In this document: in pieces, positions 18,690 to 27,130 of the stretch
Layout: each line of letters opens with the position of its first letter
Numbering within the stretch: position 1 is the stretch's first letter
From: Halorubrum coriense DSM 10284
GTDB taxonomy: Archaea; Halobacteriota; Halobacteria; Halobacteriales; Haloferacaceae
Direction of reading: 5' to 3'
Assembly (NCBI RefSeq): GCF_000337035.1
Contig: NZ_AOJL01000005.1
Location: 30,690 to 94,689 of the forward strand
DNA length: 64,000 nucleotides
The notes under the pieces: model-generated
The model's input: only the letters and a program-made list of their open reading frames with translations
The model's database searches: none
Told to the model about the DNA's origin: nothing
Program-made: the position numbers and the translations under genes

Positions 18690-19712
18690 TCACTCCTCGG
18701 TGAGGTCGACGTACGTCCGCCGGACGGTCACCGGCGTCACGCCGGCCACGTCCGCGGCCTCCCGCTGCGTACACTCCGCGTCGAGCTCGCGGGCCGCGGT
18801 GTAGAGACAGGCGGCCGCGACGCCGACCGGGTTGCGGCCGTTGGCGATCCCCTCCTCGACGGCGCGCTCGGCCAGCTCGCCCGCCCGGCGCTCGACGGCG
18901 GGGTCGCAGCCGAGGTCGCTCGCGAACCGCGGGAGGTACTCCGCGGGGCCGCTCGGCGCGATCGGCAGGCCGAGTTCGCGGTTCATCGCGTCGAAGGCGG
19001 CCCGATGCTCGTCCTCCGTCGCCTTCGCCTCGGCGCACACCTCGCCGACCGTGCGCGCCACGTCGGCGGTGCGACAGGCGACGTAGACGCAGGCGGCCGC
19101 AAAGCCCTCCAGCGAGCGCCCGCGGAGCAGGCTCTCGTCCTGTGCGGAGTCGAACAGCGCGCAGGCGGCGTCGCGGACGCTGTCGGGGAGCTCCAACGCG
19201 CCGGTGAGCCGTCGGATCTCGGTGTAGGCGTACACCTTGTTGCGGTCGCGCTTCGTCGAGATCTGCGCGCGGTTGTGCTGGGTCCGCATCCGCGCGAGCC
19301 GGCGGCGCTTGCGGCCCTTCACCTTCGTCGACCGACCGATCTCCGTCGAGAGGCCGCGGTCGTGGCGGGAGCGCGTCAGGGGCGCGCCGGTCCGCTTCGG
19401 ATTCGTGTCGTCGTCGTCGAACGACCGCCACTCGGGGCCGTGATCGATCCGGTCGGCCTCGACGACGAGCCCGCAGTCGGCGCAGACGCGCTCCGCGCCG
19501 TCGACGCGCGTGCGCCCGCCGCACTCCGGACACGTCTCGCGGTCGGCGGTCTCCTCGGTCGTCGCGGCCGCCTCGGCCGGTCCGGCCGTCTCGGTCGACG
19601 GACCTCGGTCGGCGCTCACGGGGCGATCGGTCGTCGCGGCGCGGTCGGCGGTCGCGGCGTCGTCGGTCTCGGTCCGGGGCGAACGAACGCGGGTCGAGCG
19701 TGCGTCACTCAT
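18690..19712 (-). CDS. tfb: Transcription initiation factor IIB (TFB)
   Basis: A 340-residue archaeal TFIIB homologue that bridges TBP-bound promoter DNA and RNA polymerase. An unusually long, low-complexity acidic N-terminus (about 55 residues) precedes the zinc ribbon (Cys61, Cys64, Cys77, Cys80), the B-reader/linker with GPEWRSFDDD and GAPLTRSRHDRGLSTEIG, and two cyclin folds. The second ends in the DNA-binding helix TQREAADVAGVTPVTVRRTY. Haloarchaea carry several TFBs; this one is divergent from the core type in the linker (KVKGRKRRRLARMRTQHNR). The ATG at 19712 is preferred; a TTTAAGT box lies about 30 bases upstream. Confidence 0.9.
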   Translation of the reverse strand: MSDARSTRVRSPRTETDDAATADRAATTDRPVSADRGPSTETAGPAEAAATTEETADRETCPECGGRTRVDGAERVCADCGLVVEADRIDHGPEWRSFDDDDTNPKRTGAPLTRSRHDRGLSTEIGRSTKVKGRKRRRLARMRTQHNRAQISTKRDRNKVYAYTEIRRLTGALELPDSVRDAACALFDSAQDESLLRGRSLEGFAAACVYVACRTADVARTVGEVCAEAKATEDEHRAAFDAMNRELGLPIAPSGPAEYLPRFASDLGCDPAVERRAGELAERAVEEGIANGRNPVGVAAACLYTAARELDAECTQREAADVAGVTPVTVRRTYVDLTEE

Positions 19713-19740
19713 CACACGTCGAACTCGGGCCCGATGCCTT

Positions 19741-19747
19741 ACTTAAA
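19741..19747 (-). promoter_or_regulatory. TATA-like box of tfb
   Basis: ACTTAAA (minus strand TTTAAGT) is 29-35 bases before the tfb start. Confidence 0.4.
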
Positions 19748-19844
19748 CCCGGGCGAATCGGCGGTCGATCGGTCGGATCGCCGCCGCCGAACCGACCGGT
19801 AATCGGTCGGTGGCCGGGCGACCGATCGCGCCGCAGTACGGTGG

Positions 19845-19850
19845 TTTTAA
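19845..19850 (+). promoter_or_regulatory. TATA-like box of the small HTH protein gene
   Basis: TTTTAA is 26-31 bases before the ATG at 19876, which supports that start rather than an upstream in-frame one. Confidence 0.4.
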
Positions 19851-19875
19851 CCGCTCGTGCGAGACAGCGATTCGC

Positions 19876-20397
19876 ATGACGCTGTCGGAGATCGCGGCGG
19901 GGGTCGAGGTGACCTCGCGCCAGCGCGATCGCGGAGTCGCCCTCGCCGACGACACGGAGACGCCGCTCGTCGACCGCCTGTCGGCGCACGCCGAGTCGCT
20001 CCCGTGTACGCCCGAAGCGACCGCCACGCTCGTCGACGCCTACACCGCCGGGCGGAGCGTCGGCGACGCGGCGCGCGAGGCGGGCGTCTCGCCGATGACG
20101 GCCGCGAAGACGCTCCACCGATGCGGCGTCGCGGGCGTCTGTCCGCTCTCGCCCACCGGACGCGACATCGTCCGCGACTGGCTCGATGGCCGGACCTCCC
20201 GCAGCGAGGCCGTCGCGCTCACCGGCGGCGACGAGGCGGACTTCGCGCTGGCCACCTACGTCGAGACTCACGATCCGGTCGAGGTCGTCGCGGAGGCGGT
20301 CGACGCGCAGGTCGCCGGCTCCGCGCCGCTGGGCGACGGACTCGGTGCCGACGACCCCCTCGGCGACGCGCTCGGCTCCACCGACGGACTCCGCTGA
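19876..20397 (+). CDS. Small haloarchaeal HTH-like protein, function unknown
   Basis: A 173-residue protein conserved in haloarchaea by my recollection (DUF7858-like). The middle part reads like a helix-turn-helix: AAREAGVSPMTAAKTLHRCG at about residues 73-92. A second segment, DWLDGRTSRSEAVALTGGDE, could be another helical DNA-contact unit. The end is a repetitive acidic tail with GDGLGADDPLGDALG. It is divergent from tfb with about 160 bases between the starts and convergent with the MinD-like gene. A transcription-related role is suggested only by the HTH and the neighbour. Confidence 0.65.
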   Translation: MTLSEIAAGVEVTSRQRDRGVALADDTETPLVDRLSAHAESLPCTPEATATLVDAYTAGRSVGDAAREAGVSPMTAAKTLHRCGVAGVCPLSPTGRDIVRDWLDGRTSRSEAVALTGGDEADFALATYVETHDPVEVVAEAVDAQVAGSAPLGDGLGADDPLGDALGSTDGLR

Positions 20398-20426
20398 CCG
20401 CCGCTTCAGCTTCCTTCCGGCCCGAC

Positions 20427-21245
20427 TCAGGACGTGATCCGTTCGACGAGCCCCGGCTCCGGAAACTCCACGTCGAGCGCCGCGTCGAACGCGGTCTCGT
20501 ACGCGGTCGCGATCGCCCGCGCGTACGCGTCATCTTCCCCTGCCGCGGTCGGCGCGGCCGCCACCTCGGGGTCGGTCCCCGGCACGCGGACGACGCCGTC
20601 GCCGCCGCTCTCGTCGCCCCCGCCGCCTCCCGGTCGCTCGACCGCGAGCGTCGCGTCGAGGCTCCCGCCGACGTCGGCGATCCGCCCCCGGAGCCGCTGG
20701 GCAGCGTCGCGTCCGTGGGCCGTCGCCGGCCTGACCGCAACCGCGCGGTCGACGGTCGTCGCGGCCGCGACGGCCTCGTTCGACCCGACCGGCGCGGCGT
20801 CGACGACCACCGCGTCGTACGTCGTCGCCGCCTCGTCGATCCGGCGCTCCAGCTTCCGGGCGGCCTCGGCGGTCTTCGCCCGCGCGACGCGCTCGAACGG
20901 CGCTCTCGCCGGCACCGCGTCGACGCGCCCGGGAAGGTCCGGGCCGTAAGCGTCGCCGCCCGCCGCCGCGTCGGCGCGTCCCGACCGCCCGGCGTTCCCG
21001 CCGCTCCCGACGACCGGGTACGTCGCCGCCGACAGCGCCGCGTCCGGATCGTCGGTGAGGAGCGCGGTGAGGTCGGGGTCGATGCGTCCGGCCACGTACT
21101 CGGAGAGTCCCTGCGTCGTAAACGCGGCGTCGACGACCGCCACGTCGTCGCCGTCGCGCGCGCCCATCGCCGCCAGCTCGACGGCGGTCCGCGTCGTTCC
21201 CGCGCCGCCGGTCGCCCCGATCAGCGCGAGCGTCGTCGCCTGCAT
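20427..21245 (-). CDS. MinD/ParA-like protein with degenerate P-loop
   Basis: A 272-residue protein with the MinD/ParA fold: N-terminal LALIGATGGAGTTRTAVEL, then VAVVDAAFTTQGLSEYV (deviant Walker A' / switch I region) and YDAVVVDAAPVGSNEAVAAA (Walker B-like). The usual deviant Walker A, KGGVGKT, is replaced by TGGAGTT, so both characteristic lysines are missing. Either ATP binding is altered or the protein is a non-hydrolysing relative. The sequence is otherwise intact and not a pseudogene. A TTTTTAA box (21271-21277, minus strand) lies 26-32 bases before the start. It may be a haloarchaeal paralogue of MinD-like proteins; its role is unknown. Confidence 0.7.
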   Translation of the reverse strand: MQATTLALIGATGGAGTTRTAVELAAMGARDGDDVAVVDAAFTTQGLSEYVAGRIDPDLTALLTDDPDAALSAATYPVVGSGGNAGRSGRADAAAGGDAYGPDLPGRVDAVPARAPFERVARAKTAEAARKLERRIDEAATTYDAVVVDAAPVGSNEAVAAATTVDRAVAVRPATAHGRDAAQRLRGRIADVGGSLDATLAVERPGGGGGDESGGDGVVRVPGTDPEVAAAPTAAGEDDAYARAIATAYETAFDAALDVEFPEPGLVERITS

Positions 21246-21270
21246 GTTCCGGCCTCGCCGGAGCCCGGTC

Positions 21271-21277
21271 TTAAAAA
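21271..21277 (-). promoter_or_regulatory. TATA-like box of the MinD-like gene
   Basis: TTAAAAA (minus strand TTTTTAA) is 26-32 bases before the start at 21245. Confidence 0.4.
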
Positions 21278-21315
21278 TCGCGAAACCGGGATACCGCGAG
21301 GCGGTCGACCGCTCC

Positions 21316-21747
21316 CTATTCGTCTATCGCGGCCGCGACCTCGTCGGCGACGGCGTCGAGTTCGTCGTCCGAGAGGTCGGGCCGCTTGCCCGCCACCGCG
21401 TGGATCGGCGCGCCGCCGTCGCCCTCGAACCGCGGGACGACGTGAACGTGGACGTGCGGGACCTCTTGACCGGCCGCCTCGCCGTCGTTGACGCCGACGT
21501 TGGCCCCGTCGGCGTCGACGGCGTCCTCGATCCGCGGCGTGAGGGACGCGACCGCGTCGAACAGGTCGCTCGCGAGGGCGGCGCCGAGGTCGCCGACGTG
21601 CCGCGCGTGCGACTTGGGGATCACGAGCGTGTGGCCGCGAGCGAGCGGGTTCGCGTCGAGGAACGCCAGCACGGAATCGGTCTCGTAGACGGTGCGCGCC
21701 GGGATGTCGCCGGCCACGATCGAACAGAAGATACAGTCGTCGGACAT
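21316..21747 (-). CDS. HIT family protein (nucleotide hydrolase/transferase)
   Basis: A 143-residue histidine-triad protein that hydrolyses nucleoside phosphoramidates or related nucleotides. The catalytic triad HVHVH is at residues 98-102 and the N-terminal CIFCSI (Cys5, Cys8) matches zinc-binding HIT/Hint proteins. The start MSDDCIF is chosen because it aligns with the family; ten upstream codons are not conserved-looking. It is followed on the same strand by the MinD-like gene. Confidence 0.88.
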   Translation of the reverse strand: MSDDCIFCSIVAGDIPARTVYETDSVLAFLDANPLARGHTLVIPKSHARHVGDLGAALASDLFDAVASLTPRIEDAVDADGANVGVNDGEAAGQEVPHVHVHVVPRFEGDGGAPIHAVAGKRPDLSDDELDAVADEVAAAIDE

Positions 21748-21875
21748 ACCCGAGCGATCGCTCGGCCGTCCCATCAAGGTTTCCCGGGGCGGGGGTCCCT
21801 CGCGGCCCGCGCTGTCGCGGCCGCAGCGCCCCGCCCCGCCAACGGACCTATATCCGCCGCGCCGAAATGGCGGGT

Positions 21876-22178
21876 ATGGACGACCGGCTCGAACGTGCGA
21901 TCCGCCAACAGCTCCGCAAGGCGGGCAAACAGTTCGAGGAGGCCAGACGCGCCTACGCCGAGGGGCGCGACGACCCCGAGGGCGACGCGGCGGCCGCGGC
22001 GCGGTTCGACCTCCCGGCCGACGAGTCCGGCGCGGCGCGCATCGTCTGCCGTCGCCACGCGGAGCGCCGGACCGTGCCGGTCGACGGCGAGGGGCGACCG
22101 GCCTGTTTCGCGTCCGGCCACCCCGACTGCGAGGGGTGCGCCGAGGACATCCGCGACGGCGTCGTCGAGACGTGGTGA
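21876..22178 (+). CDS. Small Cys/His-containing haloarchaeal protein (DUF7091-like)
   Basis: A 100-residue protein of unknown function. The first half is a basic/acidic amphipathic helix (LERAIRQQLRKAGKQFEEA), and the second half has Cys and His (IVCRRHAERR, ACFASGHPDCEGCAEDI) that could bind a metal. I recall it as a haloarchaeal DUF7091 protein, with moderate certainty. The start at 21876 is preferred over one three codons earlier because CTATATCC lies about 27 bases upstream. Confidence 0.65.
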   Translation: MDDRLERAIRQQLRKAGKQFEEARRAYAEGRDDPEGDAAAAARFDLPADESGAARIVCRRHAERRTVPVDGEGRPACFASGHPDCEGCAEDIRDGVVETW

Positions 22179-22281
22179 GCGCCGCGACGGCGTCGGAGCG
22201 CGGTCACGTGGCGACGCCTGATCGGGGTCGCGCGGCGGCCTAACCCGAACAGGTTTGTTTCCCGGGACACAGGTGCGGCGC

Positions 22282-23475
22282 ATGAAACGGGCGACCGTCG
22301 TGGTCGGGCTCCTCGCCGTCGTCGTCGTCGGGCTCGCGCTCTCCGGGTTCTTCGCCGGGCCGACCGCGGAACCCGCGCCCGGCGACGTCGCGGACGACAG
22401 CCTCATCTCGGTCGCGGGGGACTACCGGCTCTGGCCGCACACGAGCCGGAGCCGGAGCGTCGAGGGGCGGACGCTCGCGATCAACCTCGTGTTCCACGCC
22501 GACGCGGACGCGACGCGGGCCGCCATCGAGGGCGACGCGGCCGCGAACTGGGAGGAGACGGACCCCGACGAGGCGGCGGCGACGGTCGACGACGGCGATC
22601 AGGTCCGCGAGTTCGTCGCCCGCGACTGGCGGGACGCGCACAGCTCGCTCCGCTACTCGTACGTCGAGGGCCCGACCGGCGGCGCGTGGCTCACGGAGAC
22701 GTTCGAGCTCCACGACGGGCGGTACCTCGGCGTCCGCGACCACCTCCGCGCGTACGAGGCCCCCGACGGCTCCTACACCGCGATACAGGCCCACGCGGAG
22801 TACTACGACTGGTTCCGACTCCGTCACACCGTCCCCGACATCGACGCGCCCGCGACGCGGCTGGAGGGGGAGTTCACCGGGTCGGACCGCGCGACGGACG
22901 TGCGACGCTAGTACCGCGGCATCGACGGCGGCCGCAGCGACGGCTGGCTCTCCGTGATCGAGCTGGCGACCGCCGCGGCGCTCGTCGGGACGCTGCTCCG
23001 CCGGCGCACCCGCGAGGCGGCCGTCGACCTCGCCCGTCGGCTCCGGACCGACGCGAGACGACACGGCGCGGCCGCGACGCTGGGAATCGCGCTCGGCGTC
23101 GTCCTCGTCGGCGTCCGCGTCGCGGGCGTGACGCTGGAGACGGCGCTGCCGGGGGTGTCGCCGAAGGCGATCGCGAGCCCGCTGTACCTCGTCCTCGCGG
23201 TCGGGCTGCCCGCGCTGGTCGTCCGGCGCGCGCCGCGCTCGGACCCGGCGGCCGCGTCGGTCGCCGTCGTCCTCGGGCTCGGCGCCGGGTTCCTCGCCGA
23301 CTTCGCCGCGCTCGGGGTGGCCGTCCCCCCGGACCTCATCGCCCACCGGGCGGCGCTCCTCGCCGCGCTCGCCGTCGTCGCCGTCGGGTGCGCGGTCGCG
23401 GACCGAGCGACCACCGCCGTCGGCCTCGCGGCGTGGGCCGTCGGGCTGGCGCTCCCGCTGGCGAACGCGATCTGA
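22282..23475 (+). pseudogene. Membrane protein gene split by an in-frame TAG (amber) codon
   Basis: One continuous reading frame of 398 codons from the ATG at 22282 is interrupted only by TAG at 22909-22911. The first part (209 residues) has a membrane anchor (MKRATVVVGLLAVVVVGLAL), then an extracellular acidic domain with SRSRSVEGRTLAINLVFHAD and AHAEYYDWFRLRH. The second part, in the same frame, has about six hydrophobic segments. The bases after the stop continue with YRGIDGGRSDGWLSVIE and show no other stop. Reading TAG as mutated TGG (Trp) would give an unbroken protein. It could be a pseudogene, a sequencing error or a gene read as two parts. Function unknown. Confidence 0.7.
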
Positions 23476-23550
23476 GGGGGCTCCCGGGCCGTCCGGCGCG
23501 ACGACGGCACAGAAGAGATATACCGAGCGACGGAAAACAGGGAAAAACGA

Positions 23551-25464
23551 ATGACACGACCGATCAGTCGACGAGCGGCGCTCGCGGGCCTCGGCCTCGC
23601 GGCCGCCAGCGCCGGCTGTCTCGGTCGCACGGAGAACATCGCCGGACGGAACCCGCGCGAGCAGCTGACCCTCGAGATCAACGCCACGCCGGCGGACGCC
23701 GACCCCAACGGGATCCGCATCGCGAGGCAGCTCGAAGAGCACCTGACCGCGGTCGGCGTCGACGTCCGACTCAACACGGTCGGACAGACCGACCTCTGGC
23801 GGAAGGTGCTCATCAATCAGAACTTCGACCTCTACGTCGGGCAGTTCGTCGAGACGGAGCCGTTCGACCCCGACGCGCTGTACGGGCTGACCCACTCGCG
23901 GTTCGTCGCGGAGTCGGGGTGGCAGAACCCCTTCGGCCTCACGGAGATGGCCGTCGACGACCTGCTGGACCGACAGCGCCGGGCCACCGGTCGCGACCGC
24001 GACGACGCCGTCGCCGCGCTCCAAGAGACGGTGTGCGAGCTCCAGCCCTTCTCAGTCGTCGCGTTCCCCGACGCGCTCACCGCCGTTCAGGAGAACCGGT
24101 TCGACGGGTGGACGGCGGACCGACAGCCGCTCTCCGTCACCGGGCTCCTCGGCCTCGACCCCGTCGCTGCCGGCTCCGGGGACGGCGGCGCCGCGACGAA
24201 CGCGTCGACAGGCGGGAACGAGACGGCGGCCGACGCGGACGCCGACGGGGCGGCCGGTGACGCCGCAGACTCGACCGGGGAGGCCCTCCGGCTCGTGACC
24301 ACCGACGACCGGATCACGGAGAACTGGAACCCGATCGCCGCCGAGTACCGGAAGTACGGGACCTTCACCGGACTGTTGTACGACCCGCTCGCCCGCGCGG
24401 ACGGCGACGAGGTGTTCCCCTGGCTGGCCGCCGACTGGGAGCGGGTCGACGAGACGACGCTCGACGTCTCGCTCCGGGACGCCCGGTGGCACGACGGCGA
24501 GCCCGTGACGGCGAGCGACGTCGCGTTCACCTACGAGTTCCTCCGCGACACCTCGCTCGGGAACGTCGAGACCCCGGTGCCGGCCCCGCGGTTCCGCGGC
24601 CGCAGCTCCCTCGTCGAGGGGGCGCGCGTCCGCGACGACGCGACGGTCAGGCTCACGGTGCCCGACGTGAACGAGACGGTCGCCGCCAGGGCGCTCCGGG
24701 TGCCGATCCTCCCGGAACACGTCTGGTCGGAGCGGGCCCACGCCGCGACGATCGCCGGCTTCGAACTCGACTTCGAGACCACGGAGGCGGTCGTCTCCAA
24801 CAACCCCGACCCCGTCGGAAGCGGCCCGCTCCGGTTCGCGGAGGCGACCGCGGGGGAGTCGGTCGCGTTCGAGCGGAACCCCGACCACTTCCTCGTCCGG
24901 TCGGCGTCCGAAGACGACTCGGACGCGGTCGACGAGCCCGCGGACCCGCGAGCGGGGATTCCGCTCCGATACCACGGGAAGCCGGCGTTCGACCGGCTCC
25001 GAATCGACGTGCTGCCGTCGGACATCTCGGCCGTGGAGACGGTCGCCGAGGGGCTCGCGGACGCGACCGTCTCGAACCTCGGCCCCGAGTCCGTCCCGCG
25101 GATCGGCCGCTCGGCGGACACCCGACTCGTGAGCGGCCGGTCGGCGGCGTTCTACCACGTCGGGTACAACGTGCGGCGGAGCCCGCTGTCGAACCCCCGG
25201 TTCCGGGCGGTGATCGCGCGGCTGATCGACAAGGCCGCGGTCGTCGACGACGCCTTCGACGGCTACGCCCAGGCGGCGACCTCGCCGCTCGCGGCGTCCC
25301 CGACCGAGATCCCGGAGTCGGTGACGTGGGCCGACGGGAGCGACCCGATCCACCCGTTCTTCGACGACGACGGGTCGCTCGACGTCGAGGCCGCTCGGGC
25401 GGCGCTGCGCGACATCGGGTACCGGTTCGACGACGAGGGGCGGCTGCTCTCGCGGGGCCGATGA
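23551..25464 (+). CDS. Solute-binding lipoprotein, SBP_bac_5 family, apparently circularly permuted
   Basis: A 637-residue Tat lipoprotein: SRRAALAGLGLAAASAGC with Cys24. It matches peptide/nickel-type binding proteins but in a changed order. Residues about 35-190 (EQLTLEINATPADAD to FDGW) are what normally forms the C-terminal segment, with NFDLYVGQF and FDPDALYGL. Then comes a Gly/Asn/Asp-rich linker (about residues 205-245), then the usual N-terminal lobe (LLYDPLARADGDEVFPWLA, VTASDVAFTYEFL, DPVGSGPLRF) and the central part. The chain stops at ARAALRDIGYRFDDEGR, just where the C-terminal segment would start. No permease or ATPase gene adjoins it. It overlaps the PAP2 gene by four bases. 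TATA-like GATATACC is about 30 bases upstream. Confidence 0.8.
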   Translation: MTRPISRRAALAGLGLAAASAGCLGRTENIAGRNPREQLTLEINATPADADPNGIRIARQLEEHLTAVGVDVRLNTVGQTDLWRKVLINQNFDLYVGQFVETEPFDPDALYGLTHSRFVAESGWQNPFGLTEMAVDDLLDRQRRATGRDRDDAVAALQETVCELQPFSVVAFPDALTAVQENRFDGWTADRQPLSVTGLLGLDPVAAGSGDGGAATNASTGGNETAADADADGAAGDAADSTGEALRLVTTDDRITENWNPIAAEYRKYGTFTGLLYDPLARADGDEVFPWLAADWERVDETTLDVSLRDARWHDGEPVTASDVAFTYEFLRDTSLGNVETPVPAPRFRGRSSLVEGARVRDDATVRLTVPDVNETVAARALRVPILPEHVWSERAHAATIAGFELDFETTEAVVSNNPDPVGSGPLRFAEATAGESVAFERNPDHFLVRSASEDDSDAVDEPADPRAGIPLRYHGKPAFDRLRIDVLPSDISAVETVAEGLADATVSNLGPESVPRIGRSADTRLVSGRSAAFYHVGYNVRRSPLSNPRFRAVIARLIDKAAVVDDAFDGYAQAATSPLAASPTEIPESVTWADGSDPIHPFFDDDGSLDVEAARAALRDIGYRFDDEGRLLSRGR

Positions 25465-26327
25465 CGCCGCTCCTGTCCGTCCTCGCCTCGGTGCTCGCGT
25501 GGGTCGGGACGCTGCTGGCCGTCGCGAGCGTCGCGGTGATCGGTCCCGCGCGGCTCCGCGAGGGGTGGGGCGGGGTCCGCGGGCGGATCTGGGACGCCCG
25601 CCGCGGCGTCGCCGTCCTCTGTGCGGTGCTGGTCGTCAGCGCCGTCGGCCGAAGCTCGTTACAGGTGGTCTCGGAGCTGTTCGGGCTCCAGGCGACCGCG
25701 CTCATCTACGCGCTCGAGGGCGGGTTCGTCGCGTGGGTCCAAGCGACGTTCGCGACGCCCGCGCTGACCGCGTACCTCTCGTGGGTGTACGTGTACGGCT
25801 ACGCGTTCCTGCTCGCGTTCCCGGTCGTCGCCTACCTCGCGCTCCCCCGGACGACGACGCTCAGGCGCGTCCTCGTCGCGTACGCGCTCAACTACGGGAT
25901 CGGGCTCGCGCTGTACACGGCGGTGTTCGCCCACGGACCGCGGAACGTGATGCCCGACATGGTGACGCCGCTCCTCTTCACCAATCGGCCCGACGTGATG
26001 GCGCTCACGAGCGAGGTGAACGTGAACACGAACGTCTTCCCGTCGCTCCACACCTCGCTCGCGGTCACCGTCGGGACGTTCGCCGTGCTGACCCGCGACG
26101 AGTACCCGCGGTGGACGCCGGTCGCGGTGTGGCTCTCGCTGTCGGTCGTCGTCGCGACGATGTACCTCGGCATCCACTGGCTCACCGACGTCGTCGCCGG
26201 GTTCGCGCTCGCGTTCGGCTCCGTCGCGCTCGCGTACCGGACCGTGGACCCGCGGGCCGAGGGCGTCGAGCCGAGTGGGGAGCCGGGCGACGAGTCGCCG
26301 CCGTCGGAGCCGAACGCGAGCGACTGA
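25461..26327 (+). CDS. PAP2-superfamily membrane phosphatase
   Basis: A 288-residue integral membrane protein with about six segments. The phosphatase motifs are VFPSLHTSL (residues ~193-201, PSGH-type with His) and the third motif in MYLGIHWLTDVVAG (His and Asp), as in phosphatidic acid phosphatase / inositol phosphorylceramide synthase relatives. It probably removes phosphate from a lipid or polyprenyl-phosphate outside the membrane. The ATG overlaps the stop of the permuted binding protein gene, so the two are translationally coupled, although no functional link is known. Confidence 0.8.
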   Translation: MTPLLSVLASVLAWVGTLLAVASVAVIGPARLREGWGGVRGRIWDARRGVAVLCAVLVVSAVGRSSLQVVSELFGLQATALIYALEGGFVAWVQATFATPALTAYLSWVYVYGYAFLLAFPVVAYLALPRTTTLRRVLVAYALNYGIGLALYTAVFAHGPRNVMPDMVTPLLFTNRPDVMALTSEVNVNTNVFPSLHTSLAVTVGTFAVLTRDEYPRWTPVAVWLSLSVVVATMYLGIHWLTDVVAGFALAFGSVALAYRTVDPRAEGVEPSGEPGDESPPSEPNASD

Positions 26328-26388
26328 GCGACCCCCTTGGACCGCCGCCGAACACACCGTTTTGTGTCGCCGGGCGCTACGTGGACGT

Positions 26389-27018
26389 ATGAGCGCCGAC
26401 CGACGGACCATCACGGTGTACTCGGACTACGTCTGCCCGTTCTGTTACCTGGGTCGAGAGTCCCTCTCACAGTATCAGGCGAACCGCGACGAGGAGCTCG
26501 CGATCGACTGGCGACCGTTCGACCTGCGGAGCCAGAAGCGCCGCCCGGACGGGACGATCGACCACTCCGTCGACGACGGGAAAGACGACGAGTACTTCGA
26601 GCAGGCGAAACAGAACGTCCGCCGGCTCGCCGACGAGTACGGCGTGGAGATGGACCTCGACATCGCCGCCGACGTCGACTCGCTGTCCGCCCAGATCGTC
26701 TCCTACTACCTCCGCGAACACGCCGACTACGAGACGTGGCTCGCCTTCGACGAGGCGGTCTTCGCCGCGCTCTGGGAGGACGGCGAGGACATCGGCGACG
26801 CCGACCTGCTGGTCGAGATCGCCGTCGACGCTGGCGCCGAGGCCGACGAGGTCCGGTCGGCGCTCGACGACGAGACGCTGCGGGAAACGGTCAGGGAGCG
26901 GTTCACCGAGGCGCAGCGGGAGGGGGTAACCGGCGTGCCGACCTTCGCCTACGACGGGTACGCGGCGCGCGGCGCCGTCCCGCCCGAGCAGCTCGAACGG
27001 CTCGTCGAGGGGACCTGA
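26389..27018 (+). CDS. DsbA-family oxidoreductase (FrnE-like)
   Basis: A 209-residue thioredoxin-fold protein without a signal peptide, so cytoplasmic. The redox motif CPFC is at residues 16-19 (YSDYVCPFCYLGRES), and the cis-Pro loop is TGVPTFAYDGYAARGAVPPE near the end. FrnE/2-hydroxychromene-2-carboxylate isomerase-like members reduce or isomerise disulfides and respond to oxidative stress. The length is normal. Confidence 0.85.
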   Translation: MSADRRTITVYSDYVCPFCYLGRESLSQYQANRDEELAIDWRPFDLRSQKRRPDGTIDHSVDDGKDDEYFEQAKQNVRRLADEYGVEMDLDIAADVDSLSAQIVSYYLREHADYETWLAFDEAVFAALWEDGEDIGDADLLVEIAVDAGAEADEVRSALDDETLRETVRERFTEAQREGVTGVPTFAYDGYAARGAVPPEQLERLVEGT

Positions 27019-27102
27019 GCCCGCCGTCGTCCGCGGCGAGGGCCCCGCCCGTCGCCGTCCGGGAGGACCGGTAGCTCGGCCGAGCGGGCAGAACACCACT
27101 AA

Positions 27103-27108
27103 TTAATA
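27103..27108 (+). promoter_or_regulatory. TATA-like box of thiD
   Basis: TTAATA lies 23-28 bases before the thiD start, which fits a leaderless transcript. The surrounding AACACCACTAATTAATACC is markedly AT-rich. Confidence 0.45.
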
Positions 27109-27130
27109 CCACCAAGTTGTACTACTGCCT

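Noticed and set aside
22909-22911. TAG as pyrrolysine codon
   Set aside because: No pyl genes are seen in the window, haloarchaea of this type are not known to encode pyrrolysine by my knowledge, and a TGG to TAG change explains it more simply.
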